From Vibrio sp. BS-M-Sm-2 (lineage in GTDB: Bacteria; Pseudomonadota; Gammaproteobacteria; Enterobacterales; Vibrionaceae): 64,000 bases of DNA. Every line of letters starts with the position of its first letter. The stretch's first letter is position 1. Below the pieces are notes generated by a model that was not told the origin of the DNA, did not search any database, and worked only from the letters and a program-made list of their open reading frames with translations. Shown here one piece after another: positions 8,236 to 17,446 of the stretch. Where the stretch lies: assembly GCF_041504345.1 (NCBI RefSeq), contig NZ_CP167895.1:1-64000 (forward strand), read 5' to 3'. Position numbers and translations under genes: made by a program.

Positions 8236-9603
8236 TTAACCCGTTAACACCGTATCTTCTGGGTATTTCAACAAAGAAGGTTCTGGCCGAGCTAACATAT
8301 AAGCTAACGTTAAAGGACCGATACGCCCGATCACCATAACAACAATCATGATGTATTTACCTGGCTCAGTCAGATTCGCAGTTAATCCAGCCGTCAGTCC
8401 TACCGTTGCAAAGGCTGAAATCACCTCAAACATCACTCGATCAAACGCAGCCTTTTCAGTAAGCATTAACAGAAACATCGCGGTGGTTAATAACGCCCCA
8501 CTTACCACAATAATGGCCAATGACTTTGTTACCGCTTGCCAAGTTACGGTTCGCTTAAACATCACTACATGTTTTTTCTGACGTAAAAACGTCCACGTCG
8601 CGACAAAGGCAACCGCAAAGGTCGAAACCTTAATACCACCACCCGTTGAGGTAGAACCTGCACCAATCAGCATCAATACAATCATCACCAATAAAGCAGG
8701 CTGTGTGTATTGAGACAAATCCACACTATTAAAGCCAGCAGTACGAGCACTCGCCGACTGGAAAAACGCTGCCAGCCACTGCCCTTGAGTCGATAACCCT
8801 TCCATGGTTGCTGAGTTATTCCTCTCCAAAAGCCAAAACATCACCGTGCCGACCAACAATAGAGTCGGTGTCGCTGTTAGCATAATCTTGGTGTGTAGAT
8901 GCAGATGTCGAAAGCCTTTACGCCAGTTACTCGATAAGTCACCGACCACCGTAAAGCCTAAGCCACCAAAAATGAACAGAGCCGCTAAGGTAAAGATCAC
9001 TAATGGATCGTCAACAAAGCTCATCATACTATCTGAGAACAGAGCGAAACCCGCGTTATTGAATGCTGATATCGCATGAAACAGTGCGTAGAAGCTGCCT
9101 GTTGCCCATCCCATTTCAGGAACCCAGCGGAAACAAAGCAATACAAAGCCGATAAATTCCGCCATTAACGCAAAGATGATGATCTTCTTTACTAGCTTAC
9201 GCAGGTTAATCTTACGATCTTGCCCTAATGCTTCTTTCGCCAATGCTTGTTGCTTTAAACTTAACCGAACACCGAACATGTACAGAAGAACCGCAGATAA
9301 GGTCATCTGCCCTAACCCGCCCACTTGCATCAAGAACATCAGCAAGATTTTCCCGGCCAAAGTAAAGTGTTCGCCCGTATCAACGACTCCTAACCCTGTT
9401 ACGCTGATTGCAGAAGTCGCAGTAAACAATGCATCTGTGAAACTGAGCCCTGTGACAGAAAATACGGGCATCGTTAGTAAGATGGCCGAGGGAATAAGAA
9501 CCGCCAAAAAGCTGGTCAGGATTATCTTAGGTTCAGAGCCTTTACGCGGCTTTTCATCTCTTGTGAGTGTGTAGAAAGTACCTTTTCGCTGAAACGAATT
9601 CAT
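8236..9603 (-). CDS. ktrB: KtrB, sodium-dependent potassium uptake membrane subunit
   Basis: Ion-conducting subunit of the KtrAB potassium uptake system (TrkH/KtrB/HKT superfamily). The 455-aa polytopic protein shows four pore loops with selectivity-filter glycines, for example in TSAISVTGLGVVDTG, HAISAFNNAGFAL and ISAFATVGLTAGL. It ends in the conserved PEDTVLTG tail, very like the Vibrio alginolyticus protein. It follows ktrA by 25 bp in one operon, with an AGGGT ribosome site. It supports potassium accumulation at high salt and probably works as a dimer on the KtrA ring. Confidence 0.96.
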   Translation of the reverse strand: MNSFQRKGTFYTLTRDEKPRKGSEPKIILTSFLAVLIPSAILLTMPVFSVTGLSFTDALFTATSAISVTGLGVVDTGEHFTLAGKILLMFLMQVGGLGQMTLSAVLLYMFGVRLSLKQQALAKEALGQDRKINLRKLVKKIIIFALMAEFIGFVLLCFRWVPEMGWATGSFYALFHAISAFNNAGFALFSDSMMSFVDDPLVIFTLAALFIFGGLGFTVVGDLSSNWRKGFRHLHLHTKIMLTATPTLLLVGTVMFWLLERNNSATMEGLSTQGQWLAAFFQSASARTAGFNSVDLSQYTQPALLVMIVLMLIGAGSTSTGGGIKVSTFAVAFVATWTFLRQKKHVVMFKRTVTWQAVTKSLAIIVVSGALLTTAMFLLMLTEKAAFDRVMFEVISAFATVGLTAGLTANLTEPGKYIMIVVMVIGRIGPLTLAYMLARPEPSLLKYPEDTVLTG

Positions 9604-9628
9604 ACTGTTACCCTATTACAAGTTCCCA

Positions 9629-10285
9629 TTACCAATTACGTAGCTTTCTAGATAGGGTCTCTTTAGGCCCAGCGATGATCACCACATCTCCGATTTCTAA
9701 ACTAATATCCAGTTCAGGTGCTTTAGTGAGATTAGGTCCGCGCTTAAATCCAAGAACTTCGACACCTACCTCTTTGCAAAGCTTCAAGTCACGAAGTTGC
9801 TTACCCAAGAGTTTTGAACCAATAACAATTTCAGTCATGGCCAAATCACTGCCAAGGTCAATAAACTCCAGAACGCGCCTGTCTAACATCTTACGTGCAA
9901 CACGAATACCCATATCGCGCTCTGGCATGATGATATGGTCAGCCCCAATCTTAGAGAGGATCTTGCCGTGGAATTTATCGTTCGCCTTCACCCAGACGGC
10001 TTTTGCGCCTGACTCTTTCACCACCAGAGTGGTTAGAATACTGGAGTTAACATCAGAGCCAATCGACACCATGACCATGTCGTAATCATCGAGCCTTAGC
10101 TCTGTAACCGTCTCTTCGCTCGTACAGTTCGCAACAATAGCTTGTGAAACGAAAGCCGCTGCTTCTTTCACTCGCTCTTCATCAATATCGACGGCTAATA
10201 CCTGCGCCCCTGAACCTTGCAGCTCTTTGCAAACTGACACACCAAAACGCCCTAAACCGATAACTGCATATTGTTTGTCGCTCAT
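9629..10285 (-). CDS. ktrA: KtrA, RCK regulatory subunit of potassium uptake
   Basis: Cytoplasmic RCK/TrkA-N protein that forms the nucleotide-binding gating ring of the KtrAB channel. The Rossmann motif GLGRFGVSVCKEL (about residues 10-22) and an acidic residue after the second strand (AVDIDEERV) give the nucleotide site; a TrkA-C domain follows (about 135-218). The length of 218 aa is typical. It is the promoter-proximal gene of ktrA-ktrB, with AGGA 6 bp before the ATG. Confidence 0.96.
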   Translation of the reverse strand: MSDKQYAVIGLGRFGVSVCKELQGSGAQVLAVDIDEERVKEAAAFVSQAIVANCTSEETVTELRLDDYDMVMVSIGSDVNSSILTTLVVKESGAKAVWVKANDKFHGKILSKIGADHIIMPERDMGIRVARKMLDRRVLEFIDLGSDLAMTEIVIGSKLLGKQLRDLKLCKEVGVEVLGFKRGPNLTKAPELDISLEIGDVVIIAGPKETLSRKLRNW

Positions 10286-10471
10286 TTGAAATCCTGTTTA
10301 GAAATTTTAATTACACGGGATAGCCAAACCTACATTAGTTTCTATCTCAAAAAAAGTTAGTTCTGTAATAATAAGGTTATACTATTGTCATAATCGCTTG
10401 ATTTATAAAGGTAGAGAACAACTCGAGTTTCTGCTAATTTCCAATTCATAATTTCTGCGGCAGCACACACA

Positions 10472-11587
10472 ATGAATGAATTCATAACCCAAGTACAAAC
10501 CTACATCAACCAGAGCCATAGTGATTGGGCAAACAGCGTCCTATTCATCACTATTGCAAGTTTTCTCGCTTGGGTAGCTTGGCGAATTATCCATAATCGC
10601 TTGGAAGTTCTGGCACAGAGAACCCACTTTCACTGGGATGACCTGCTACTAGAGGCACTGAAAACCCCTGTCAGTACGTTACTTTGGTGTTGGCCCGCGA
10701 CCGTATCTATCGGGTTGATCCTTCAAGACCAATTTGGCAACGAAATCAACTGGTTAAAAACGCTCAAGCACATATTGATCATATGTACCTTCGTTTGGTT
10801 CACCTTACGAATGATCACCAATGCTGAAGCGTACATCTTAGAGCAGAAAAACAGAGATGAAACCACAGTACAAGCAATTGCAAAAGTAGCTCGTCTGTTC
10901 TTTATGGTTATGGGCGGCCTGACGATCATGCAGGCATTTGGGCTCAGCCTGTCAGGCTTACTCACCTTTGGTGGTGTGGGTGGTTTAATCGTTGGTTTGG
11001 CAGCAAAAGATCTACTATCGAACTTCTTTGGTGGCATGATGATCTACTTCGACCGCCCTTTTAAAGTCGGAGACTGGATTCGCTCACCTGACCGCCAAAT
11101 TGAAGGTACAGTCGAACGTATAGGCTGGCGTATGACCATCATTCGCACCTTCGATAAACGCCCTTTGTACGTACCAAACTCGGTATTCAGTAACATTGTG
11201 GTGGAGAATCCATCGCGAATGCTAAACCGCCGAATTAATGAAACCTTCGGGCTTCGTTACGAAGACGCAAGCAAGTTGGCTGTTATTGTGGATGACGTAA
11301 AAGCCATGCTTGAAACGCACCCAGATATTGATGCCAAACAGACGCTGATCGTTAACTTTGATAAATTTGGGCCATCAACGCTTAATTTCTTTATCTACAC
11401 CTTTACAAAAACGGTCAACTGGGTGAGATACCATGAAGTTAAGCAAGATGTTCTGTTACAGGTGCTAGCGATCATCCATAAACACAATGCGGATATCGCA
11501 TTCCCAACACAAACACTCAAGATTGATCCTCAAGGTTTTAGCGAAGCTCAAGCTATGATCATGTCCAATCCAGAAGCGCATCAATAA
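10472..11587 (+). CDS. Mechanosensitive channel of the MscS family, YnaI-like
   Basis: Inner-membrane small-conductance tension-gated channel releasing solutes on osmotic downshock. It has an N-terminal set of four to five membrane helices, a pore helix in SGLLTFGGVGGLIVGLAAKD, and the cytoplasmic beta domain with YFDRPFKVGDWI and RPLYVPNSVFS. These match E. coli YnaI more closely than MscS itself. The 371-aa length fits. It sits beside the potassium uptake genes, which makes an osmotic-stress neighbourhood, but on the opposite strand. The ribosome site is weak. Confidence 0.88.
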   Translation: MNEFITQVQTYINQSHSDWANSVLFITIASFLAWVAWRIIHNRLEVLAQRTHFHWDDLLLEALKTPVSTLLWCWPATVSIGLILQDQFGNEINWLKTLKHILIICTFVWFTLRMITNAEAYILEQKNRDETTVQAIAKVARLFFMVMGGLTIMQAFGLSLSGLLTFGGVGGLIVGLAAKDLLSNFFGGMMIYFDRPFKVGDWIRSPDRQIEGTVERIGWRMTIIRTFDKRPLYVPNSVFSNIVVENPSRMLNRRINETFGLRYEDASKLAVIVDDVKAMLETHPDIDAKQTLIVNFDKFGPSTLNFFIYTFTKTVNWVRYHEVKQDVLLQVLAIIHKHNADIAFPTQTLKIDPQGFSEAQAMIMSNPEAHQ

Positions 11588-11598
11588 GCACACCTATA

Positions 11599-11635
11599 TT
11601 GCTTATCGTTAAGTAAATTTCTTAGCGATAAGCAA
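11599..11635 (+). other. 15-bp hairpin between the MscS-type gene and manC
   Basis: TTGCTTATCGTTAAG pairs with CTTAGCGATAAGCAA with one G-T pair and a short loop. On the plus strand it is followed by AAAAAAGG rather than T residues, so it does not look like an ordinary terminator. It ends just before a purine-rich ribosome-binding sequence. Confidence 0.5.
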
Positions 11636-11692
11636 AAAAGGTGAAGCGTGGTAACATGGTGCCAGTCTTCCAATGCACCCAATTACCACTCT

Positions 11693-13177
11693 ATGATTGT
11701 ACCTGTCATTCTAGCTGGCGGCTCCGGAAGTCGTCTCTGGCCACTGTCTCGCGAGCTTTACCCTAAGCAATTTCTCAATATTGCCGGCAAGCAGTCCATG
11801 CTTCAGCAAACACTTCAACGACTGCAAGGTCTTGATGAGTACTTAACGGATAGTAACTGCGATGCCCCGCTCATCATCTGTAATGAAGAGCATCGCTTCA
11901 TTGCCGCAGAACAAGCTCGAGCATCCAATATCCAACACAGTGGAATATTGTTAGAACCTGTAGGTAGAAATACAGCCCCAGCCATCGCACTAGCTGCGTT
12001 ACAGGCTTTAGGTCACTCGAACAGCAGCCAACAACATAAATCTGACCCAATATTATTAGTGCTGGCTGCAGATCATCACATCGCAAAAACAGCTGCATTT
12101 CAGCAAACGGTGGCAAGAGGCGTTGAATACGCAAAACAAGGTAAACTGGTTACTTTTGGTATTACTCCAAACGTACCAGAAACTGGCTATGGTTATATAA
12201 AACAAGGAGAGCCACTCTCCCATCATGCTTTTGCCATTGAATGTTTCGTTGAAAAACCAGATCTAGCAACCGCAGAACAATACGTTAATTCAGGGCAATA
12301 CCTCTGGAACAGCGGTATGTTCATGTTTAGAGCATCACGCTACCTTGAAGAACTTGCTGAACATCGTCCAGAGATCCTAACGGCCTGTAAACTCGCTCTC
12401 ACAACGCAAAACACCGACCTCGATTTTATCCGTATTGACGCCGAAGCATTCCAAAGCAGCCCGAGCGACTCTATCGACTATGCCGTGATGGAAAAAACGT
12501 CGGATGCTGCGGTGATCCCGATGGATGTTGGTTGGAATGATATTGGTTCATGGTCTGCAATCTGGGATGTCAGTGATAAAGATGAACACAACAATGTGAT
12601 TGAAGGCGATGTGTTAACTGTCGATTCTCAATACAACTACATCCACGCTGAAAACAAGCTGGTTGCGACGGTAGGTGTCGAGAACCTCATTATTGTCGAA
12701 ACCAAAGACGCTATATTGGTTGCGAACAAAGACAAGGTTCAAGGTGTTAAATCGATTGTCAGTCAACTGAATCAAGCCGGTCGCACAGAACATTTGCATC
12801 ATCGTGAGGTGTTTAGACCTTGGGGTAAATACGATGTTATCGATCTAGGCCAGCGCGACAAAGTTAAACGTATCACCGTAAAACCTGGTCACAAGTTGTC
12901 GTTACAAATGCACCATCATAGAGCGGAACATTGGGTAGTCGTGGCGGGTACTGCGAAAGTGACCAACGATGAGAAAACCTATCTGGTTGAAGAAGATCAA
13001 TCCACTTACATCCCTTTAGGCCATATCCACAGCCTAGAGAACCCAGGGGACACTCCACTCGAAATGATCGAAGTACAAACCGGTAGCCATTTGAGTGAAG
13101 ACGACATTATTCGATATCAAGATAGTTACGGGCGGAGCAAACAATCTAGCTCACCTCAAATCAACAAATCGAACTAG
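11693..13177 (+). CDS. manC: Mannose-1-phosphate guanylyltransferase / mannose-6-phosphate isomerase
   Basis: Makes GDP-mannose for surface polysaccharides. The N-terminal nucleotidyltransferase carries ILAGGSGSRLWPLSR and FVEKP (about residues 1-340). A C-terminal cupin isomerase domain has RPWGKY, QMHHHRAEHW and YIPLGHIH (about 360-485). Homologues start at this ATG (MIVPVILAGG), giving 494 aa, but it has no clear ribosome site. An in-frame GTG at 11648 with AAAAGG 6 bp before it would add 15 residues and may be the true start. It is followed by manB after 15 bp. No other GDP-sugar genes are in the window. Confidence 0.93.
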   Translation: MIVPVILAGGSGSRLWPLSRELYPKQFLNIAGKQSMLQQTLQRLQGLDEYLTDSNCDAPLIICNEEHRFIAAEQARASNIQHSGILLEPVGRNTAPAIALAALQALGHSNSSQQHKSDPILLVLAADHHIAKTAAFQQTVARGVEYAKQGKLVTFGITPNVPETGYGYIKQGEPLSHHAFAIECFVEKPDLATAEQYVNSGQYLWNSGMFMFRASRYLEELAEHRPEILTACKLALTTQNTDLDFIRIDAEAFQSSPSDSIDYAVMEKTSDAAVIPMDVGWNDIGSWSAIWDVSDKDEHNNVIEGDVLTVDSQYNYIHAENKLVATVGVENLIIVETKDAILVANKDKVQGVKSIVSQLNQAGRTEHLHHREVFRPWGKYDVIDLGQRDKVKRITVKPGHKLSLQMHHHRAEHWVVVAGTAKVTNDEKTYLVEEDQSTYIPLGHIHSLENPGDTPLEMIEVQTGSHLSEDDIIRYQDSYGRSKQSSSPQINKSN

Positions 13178-13192
13178 AGCAGCCACAATAGA

Positions 13193-14617
13193 ATGAAACA
13201 GAATTTAGAGCTCAGCTGCTTTAAAAATAACGATATCCGAGGAATCATTGGTAAACAAATCAATGAGCGCCTTGCTTACCTGCTTGGTAGAGCATTTGGC
13301 GAATATGTCCTGTCCGCTACGCCTGAAACCTCATTCGATGACTTGGCGCAAGTGGTGATTGGTCGTGATAACCGCGAAACGTCTCTTTCATTACAAGAAG
13401 CCATGACCAAAGGCTTAATCGAGTCAGGGATTACCGTGATAGACCTAGGTATGACTGGCACAGAAGAAGTCTACTTTGCGACACGTTCCCTAAAAGCGAT
13501 TGGCGGAATACAAATTACAGCTAGCCATAACCCAATCAATTATAACGGCATGAAATTGGTCGGTGTAGACGCTAGCCCTATTAGTAAAAACAGTGGTTTA
13601 GATGAAATCAAACGACGCATTGAAGTACTCGAACAAGAGCTAAACAGCAATTTACCGCTCGTTTATGTGCAACCAAGTAACTCTAGTAGACCGACTAGTA
13701 TTCTCGCCCCTTATGTAGACCACCTACTCTCCTATATATCACCTTCTAAGCTTTCGCCAATGAAGATTGTAGTTAATGCAGGAAACGGCGTCGCAGGACA
13801 TGTCATTGATGCTTTAGAGAATAAATTTAACAAACTCAGTGCCTCTATCACTTTCGTCAAGGTTCATCATACGCCCGATGGAGACTTCCCCAATGGTATT
13901 CCAAACCCTTTGATTAGAGAGAGTCAAGCAGCCACTCGAGATGCCGTTTTAGAACATTCTGCAGACCTTGGAATTGCATGGGATGGAGACTTCGACCGCT
14001 GCTTTTTCTTTGATGAAAAAGGCAATTACATTGAAGGCTACTACATCGTTGGTCTGCTAACCGAAGCCTTCTTGCTAAAAGACTCTAATGCAACTGTACT
14101 GCACGACATGCGCATGACATGGAATACAATAGAGATCGCAGAAAGACTAGGTGGAAACGCTGTTGGCGTAAAAGCTGGACATGCTTTGATCAAAGAGAAA
14201 ATGCGAGAGTTAAACGCAGTGTATGGTGGAGAAATGAGCGCACACCATTATTTTCGTGATTTTGGATATTGCGACTCAGGGATGATTCCTTGGCTACTAG
14301 TTATCGAACTGATGTCGAAGACTCAACAATCTCTTCATCAATTGACGAGTACCAGTATGCAGAAATTCCCCTCTTCCGGAGAGATAAATCGCAAAGTTTC
14401 AGACCCCGAGCAGGTCATGGCTTGCGTGTTATCGCACTACCGAGATAATGCCGTTGAGATCGATCATACAGACGGTATCAGTATGGATATGGGAACATGG
14501 CGCTTCAACCTAAGACAATCGAATACAGAACCATTAATACGCCTTAACGTTGAAACCAAACAAGATAGAGCTTTGTTATCATTTAAAGTCAACGAGCTAC
14601 TGTCTTTTCTCATTTAA
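13193..14617 (+). CDS. manB: Phosphomannomutase, CpsG/ManB type
   Basis: Alpha-D-phosphohexomutase converting mannose-6-phosphate to mannose-1-phosphate, the substrate of the preceding ManC. It shows the active-site serine loop TASHNPINYNG, the metal loop DGDFDRC, the sugar-binding loop GGEMSAHHYFRD and the phosphate loop RQSNTEPL. At 474 aa it is of normal length. It is cotranscribed with manC. Codon use looks slightly more AT-rich than manC, which is a mild impression only. Confidence 0.93.
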   Translation: MKQNLELSCFKNNDIRGIIGKQINERLAYLLGRAFGEYVLSATPETSFDDLAQVVIGRDNRETSLSLQEAMTKGLIESGITVIDLGMTGTEEVYFATRSLKAIGGIQITASHNPINYNGMKLVGVDASPISKNSGLDEIKRRIEVLEQELNSNLPLVYVQPSNSSRPTSILAPYVDHLLSYISPSKLSPMKIVVNAGNGVAGHVIDALENKFNKLSASITFVKVHHTPDGDFPNGIPNPLIRESQAATRDAVLEHSADLGIAWDGDFDRCFFFDEKGNYIEGYYIVGLLTEAFLLKDSNATVLHDMRMTWNTIEIAERLGGNAVGVKAGHALIKEKMRELNAVYGGEMSAHHYFRDFGYCDSGMIPWLLVIELMSKTQQSLHQLTSTSMQKFPSSGEINRKVSDPEQVMACVLSHYRDNAVEIDHTDGISMDMGTWRFNLRQSNTEPLIRLNVETKQDRALLSFKVNELLSFLI

Positions 14618-14657
14618 GAGTACAAGGTGCTTCCAATTTTCAACTAAAAACCATAAA

Positions 14658-14697
14658 AAAGCCCTTACTAACGATTGCTAATAAGGGCTTTGAATTT
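14658..14697. terminator. Bidirectional terminator between manB and aroG
   Basis: AAAGCCCTTA (14658-14667) pairs perfectly with TAAGGGCTTT (14682-14691), with A/T runs on both sides. It serves the convergent manB and aroG genes. Confidence 0.85.
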
Positions 14698-14727
14698 TCA
14701 GTAGCTTAGTCGCTGACTGTAATTGGT

Positions 14728-15780
14728 CTATTTGTTACGGCGAGCTTCAACAGCGTCTGCCAACTGGCGAAGTACTGTTTCAGTATCTTCCCAACCAATA
14801 CATGCGTCAGTAACAGATTGACCGTAAGTTGCTGCTTTACCATCAACAAGGTCTTGACGACCTTCAACTAGATGAGACTCGATCATCACACCAAAGATAG
14901 CTTTGTCGCCGCCAGAAATTTGTGCACTTACGTCATCAGATACATTCATTTGACGCTTAAACTGCTTAGAACTGTTTGCGTGGCTGAAATCAATCATTAC
15001 TTTTTGTGGAAGACCTGAAGCTGCTAGCTCTTCTTTGATCTTACCAACGTGTTCTGCGCTGTAGTTTGGCTCTTTACCACCACGTAGGATGATATGACAA
15101 TCAGGGTTACCTGCTGTTTCAACAATAGCTGAATGACCGTACTTAGTTACCGATAAGAAGTGGTGAGAAGCGCTAGCAGAGCGAATAGCATCTGTTGCGA
15201 TCTTGATGTTGCCATCAGTACCATTCTTAAAACCAACTGGGCAAGATAGGCCTGAAGCCAGCTCACGGTGAACTTGAGATTCTGTCGTACGTGCGCCAAT
15301 TGCACCCCAACTGATTAGGTCAGCAACGTATTGAGGCGTGATCATATCTAGGAATTCACTTGCCGTTGGCATGCCCATGTCAGTTAGGTCAAGCAGTAGC
15401 TTACGTCCTAAACGAAGGCCATCATTTAGTTTGAACGTATCGTTCATGTACGGGTCGTTGATTAGACCTTTCCAACCTACCGTTGTGCGTGGTTTTTCAA
15501 AGTAAACACGCATTACGATTTCAAGCTTATCGCCGAGTTCGTCACGCAGCACTTTTAAACGCTTGCCGTACTCAAGAGCAGCTTCTGTGTCATGAATAGA
15601 ACATGGACCAACAATTACAAGCAAGCGATCGTCACTATCTTCTAAAATATTGTGAATCGCTTTACGGCTTTCAAAGGTTGTAGAAGAAGCAATTTCTGTC
15701 GCTGCAAACTTTTCTAAAACAGCAACAGGTGGTAATAACTCTTTTACTTTGTTAATTCTTACATCATCAGTCTGGAACAT
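14728..15780 (-). CDS. aroG: 3-deoxy-7-phosphoheptulonate (DAHP) synthase, AroG type
   Basis: First enzyme of the shikimate pathway, condensing phosphoenolpyruvate and erythrose-4-phosphate. Type I alpha DAHP synthase of 350 aa, the same length as E. coli AroG. It shows VIVGPCSIHD, RVYFEKPRTTVGWKG, ARTTESQVHRELASGLSCP and IDFSHANSSK. Overall similarity is closest to the phenylalanine-sensitive AroG, but which amino acid inhibits it cannot be read with certainty. A candidate promoter with a TrpR-like half-site lies upstream (15869-15897). Confidence 0.95.
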   Translation of the reverse strand: MFQTDDVRINKVKELLPPVAVLEKFAATEIASSTTFESRKAIHNILEDSDDRLLVIVGPCSIHDTEAALEYGKRLKVLRDELGDKLEIVMRVYFEKPRTTVGWKGLINDPYMNDTFKLNDGLRLGRKLLLDLTDMGMPTASEFLDMITPQYVADLISWGAIGARTTESQVHRELASGLSCPVGFKNGTDGNIKIATDAIRSASASHHFLSVTKYGHSAIVETAGNPDCHIILRGGKEPNYSAEHVGKIKEELAASGLPQKVMIDFSHANSSKQFKRQMNVSDDVSAQISGGDKAIFGVMIESHLVEGRQDLVDGKAATYGQSVTDACIGWEDTETVLRQLADAVEARRNK

Positions 15781-15868
15781 TGCTTACTTCTTCCTTTTTT
15801 CTATCCTTGAGCTGAATGTACGTTGTCTCACGTCACTTTCTATCAGCACTAATCTTCTTGTTCCCTGT

Positions 15869-15897
15869 AACTTAACTAGTAAAAACTCTAGTTTCAA
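15869..15897 (-). promoter_or_regulatory. Candidate aroG promoter with TrpR-like operator
   Basis: On the minus strand TTGAAA (15892-15897) and TAAGTT (15869-15874) are separated by 17 bp. Overlapping the -10 is TACTAGTTAAGTTACA. Its left part matches the TrpR consensus half-site ACTAGTTAA perfectly, while the right half is degenerate (about 12 of 18 positions overall). Confidence 0.4.
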
Positions 15898-16049
15898 TCA
15901 CTAATTGAAAATAAACGCAATTTTTTTTGTGTTTTATATTTAAAACACCCCGTATAACATTATTTACACGTTATCGATTGCGTAATTTATAGGAAAGCAA
16001 GAGTAGTAATTCTTCAAGCTTCACCATTCCTGTGAAATTGTGTAGAACT

Positions 16050-16086
16050 GAAAAACAAAAAAGCTCACGTTATCAGCGTGAACTTT
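16050..16086 (-). terminator. Terminator of the DUF3313-DUF3820 operon
   Basis: AAAGCTCACG (16060-16069) pairs with CGTGAACTTT (16077-16086) with one mismatch. On the minus strand it is followed by TTTTTTGTTTTTC. Confidence 0.75.
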
Positions 16087-16093
16087 TGTTTAA

Positions 16094-16309
16094 TTACATT
16101 CTTTTCAATGGCTTGACGACACTATCAAGCCCTTCAATTTTGAGAGCAAGGCACAATTTTAATAAGTCGCCTAGTTCGCCTGACGGGAATCCCTTTTTGT
16201 CGAACCACAGCAAATATTCTTCAGGTAAGTCAATCAGTGTACGACCCGCGTACTTTCCAAATGGCATCTGCATTCGAGCCAACTTAATCAGATTCTCTTT
16301 CTCTAGCAC
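16094..16309 (-). CDS. DUF3820 family protein
   Basis: A 71-aa cytoplasmic protein of the DUF3820 family, recognised by MPFGKYAGRTLIDLPEEYL and WFDKKGFP. Members have been labelled putative quorum-sensing-regulated factors, but no reaction is established. It lies 12 bp after the DUF3313 lipoprotein gene and shares its terminator, so the two are probably cotranscribed. Confidence 0.8.
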   Translation of the reverse strand: MLEKENLIKLARMQMPFGKYAGRTLIDLPEEYLLWFDKKGFPSGELGDLLKLCLALKIEGLDSVVKPLKRM

Positions 16310-16321
16310 TATTCGGCCTTT

Positions 16322-16993
16322 CTATGCGTCATCTATGTTCTGTAGAGTATCACCTAAACGTTCAACCCAATAGTTGATCGCATCTTTGGCATCATCTAGC
16401 GAATCAATCATGGTTGAAAAATCTTTATTCCCCGCTTCTCGGTCGATTGCAGCAAATAATGGAGTACCCTCTTGAGCATCACTGACCAACAACTCTACAC
16501 TCGCACTCCCAACATTAGTGTGTTCTCCTGTTGTCACCTTAGATATGGTTGACATCGCAAGACCAAACGGCAGAACGCTGCTCGTTACAGCTAAGATCGG
16601 GTTGGGCGTTTCAACGTTACTCAGAGCGATACTCAGGCGTAATGTTTTACCCGTAGGCTCATCGACGATTGTTTTATGAGGCGATATTTTCTCTTCCAAA
16701 CGCGCAACCATGTGGGTAGTGAGCACCTGAATTTCGTCCTGCTCTAACGAACCTTCTTCTGCCAAAACAAAAATTTGGTCGATCACTACAGAATCGTAAT
16801 CATCTAACTTGGATTTCAAACGCTGTGCGTCACGCAGACCGATTCTGGCCCAAACTAAGTCAACACCACCGTCAGGACCTGGCTGAAAATCTTCATAACT
16901 GGTGAACTTGGTTGCGGTTTTAATTGGACCGCCTGCACAACCAAACAAAAAAATGCTGGTTGCAACAAGCAAGAGAAGTTTTAAAGGTTTCAT
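16322..16993 (-). CDS. DUF3313 family lipoprotein
   Basis: Predicted envelope lipoprotein of 223 aa. The signal peptide ends in the lipobox LFGC (Cys19), and residues after it (AGGP) do not show an Asp retention signal at +2, so outer-membrane sorting is likely. The body matches DUF3313 (YEDFQPGPDGGVDLVW near the N-terminus, repeated features of RLSIALSNVETPNP). Function unknown. First gene of a two-gene unit with the DUF3820 gene. Confidence 0.8.
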   Translation of the reverse strand: MKPLKLLLLVATSIFLFGCAGGPIKTATKFTSYEDFQPGPDGGVDLVWARIGLRDAQRLKSKLDDYDSVVIDQIFVLAEEGSLEQDEIQVLTTHMVARLEEKISPHKTIVDEPTGKTLRLSIALSNVETPNPILAVTSSVLPFGLAMSTISKVTTGEHTNVGSASVELLVSDAQEGTPLFAAIDREAGNKDFSTMIDSLDDAKDAINYWVERLGDTLQNIDDA

Positions 16994-17092
16994 AGCGCAC
17001 TTACATTAAATAGAAAAATCCAACTAAGTATGCCATACCCTATGTGAGAAGATTGTAGAAAAAGGGGTTAAAACTCAGAGCTAGCTCTAAAA

Positions 17093-17446
17093 TTAGTCAT
17101 GCTGCACGGTATGAGCATACTCTACAATCACCTGATTTCCTTCGATATAAGCGTTTTGAATCTCGCCATCAACACTCATTCTACTTTTCAAATACACCAC
17201 TTTAGGTCCAGACTCATTACCTTCTTTAAGTGAAGGGAACACATTTCTAGGTTCTAAATGAAGTAAACGGCAAAAGTGACTGATGAAAGACATGGTCAAT
17301 GGCGTCTCCCCTCGCAGTACATTTGAGAAATCAAGCTGGTTCATCCCTAGCTTTTTTGAAAACTCCATCTGCGTAATTCGCATTCTCGATTTTTGTGACA
17401 TCCACGTTTGATACAACGCATCTCTGTCTTGTTCTGTGAATTCCAT
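17093..17446 (-). CDS. XRE-family (helix-turn-helix) transcriptional regulator
   Basis: Small DNA-binding protein of 117 aa. A Cro/CI-type helix-turn-helix spans about residues 18-70, with QMEFSKKLGMNQLDFSNVLRGETPLT. The short C-terminal part (VVYLKSRMSV, IEYAHTVQ) has no assigned function. The ATG at 17446 is chosen because AAGGAG lies 5 bp before it; the longer reading to 17503 adds residues with no ribosome site. It is divergent from the gbpA riboswitch region. Its target is unknown, and autoregulation is plausible. Confidence 0.8.
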   Translation of the reverse strand: MEFTEQDRDALYQTWMSQKSRMRITQMEFSKKLGMNQLDFSNVLRGETPLTMSFISHFCRLLHLEPRNVFPSLKEGNESGPKVVYLKSRMSVDGEIQNAYIEGNQVIVEYAHTVQHD

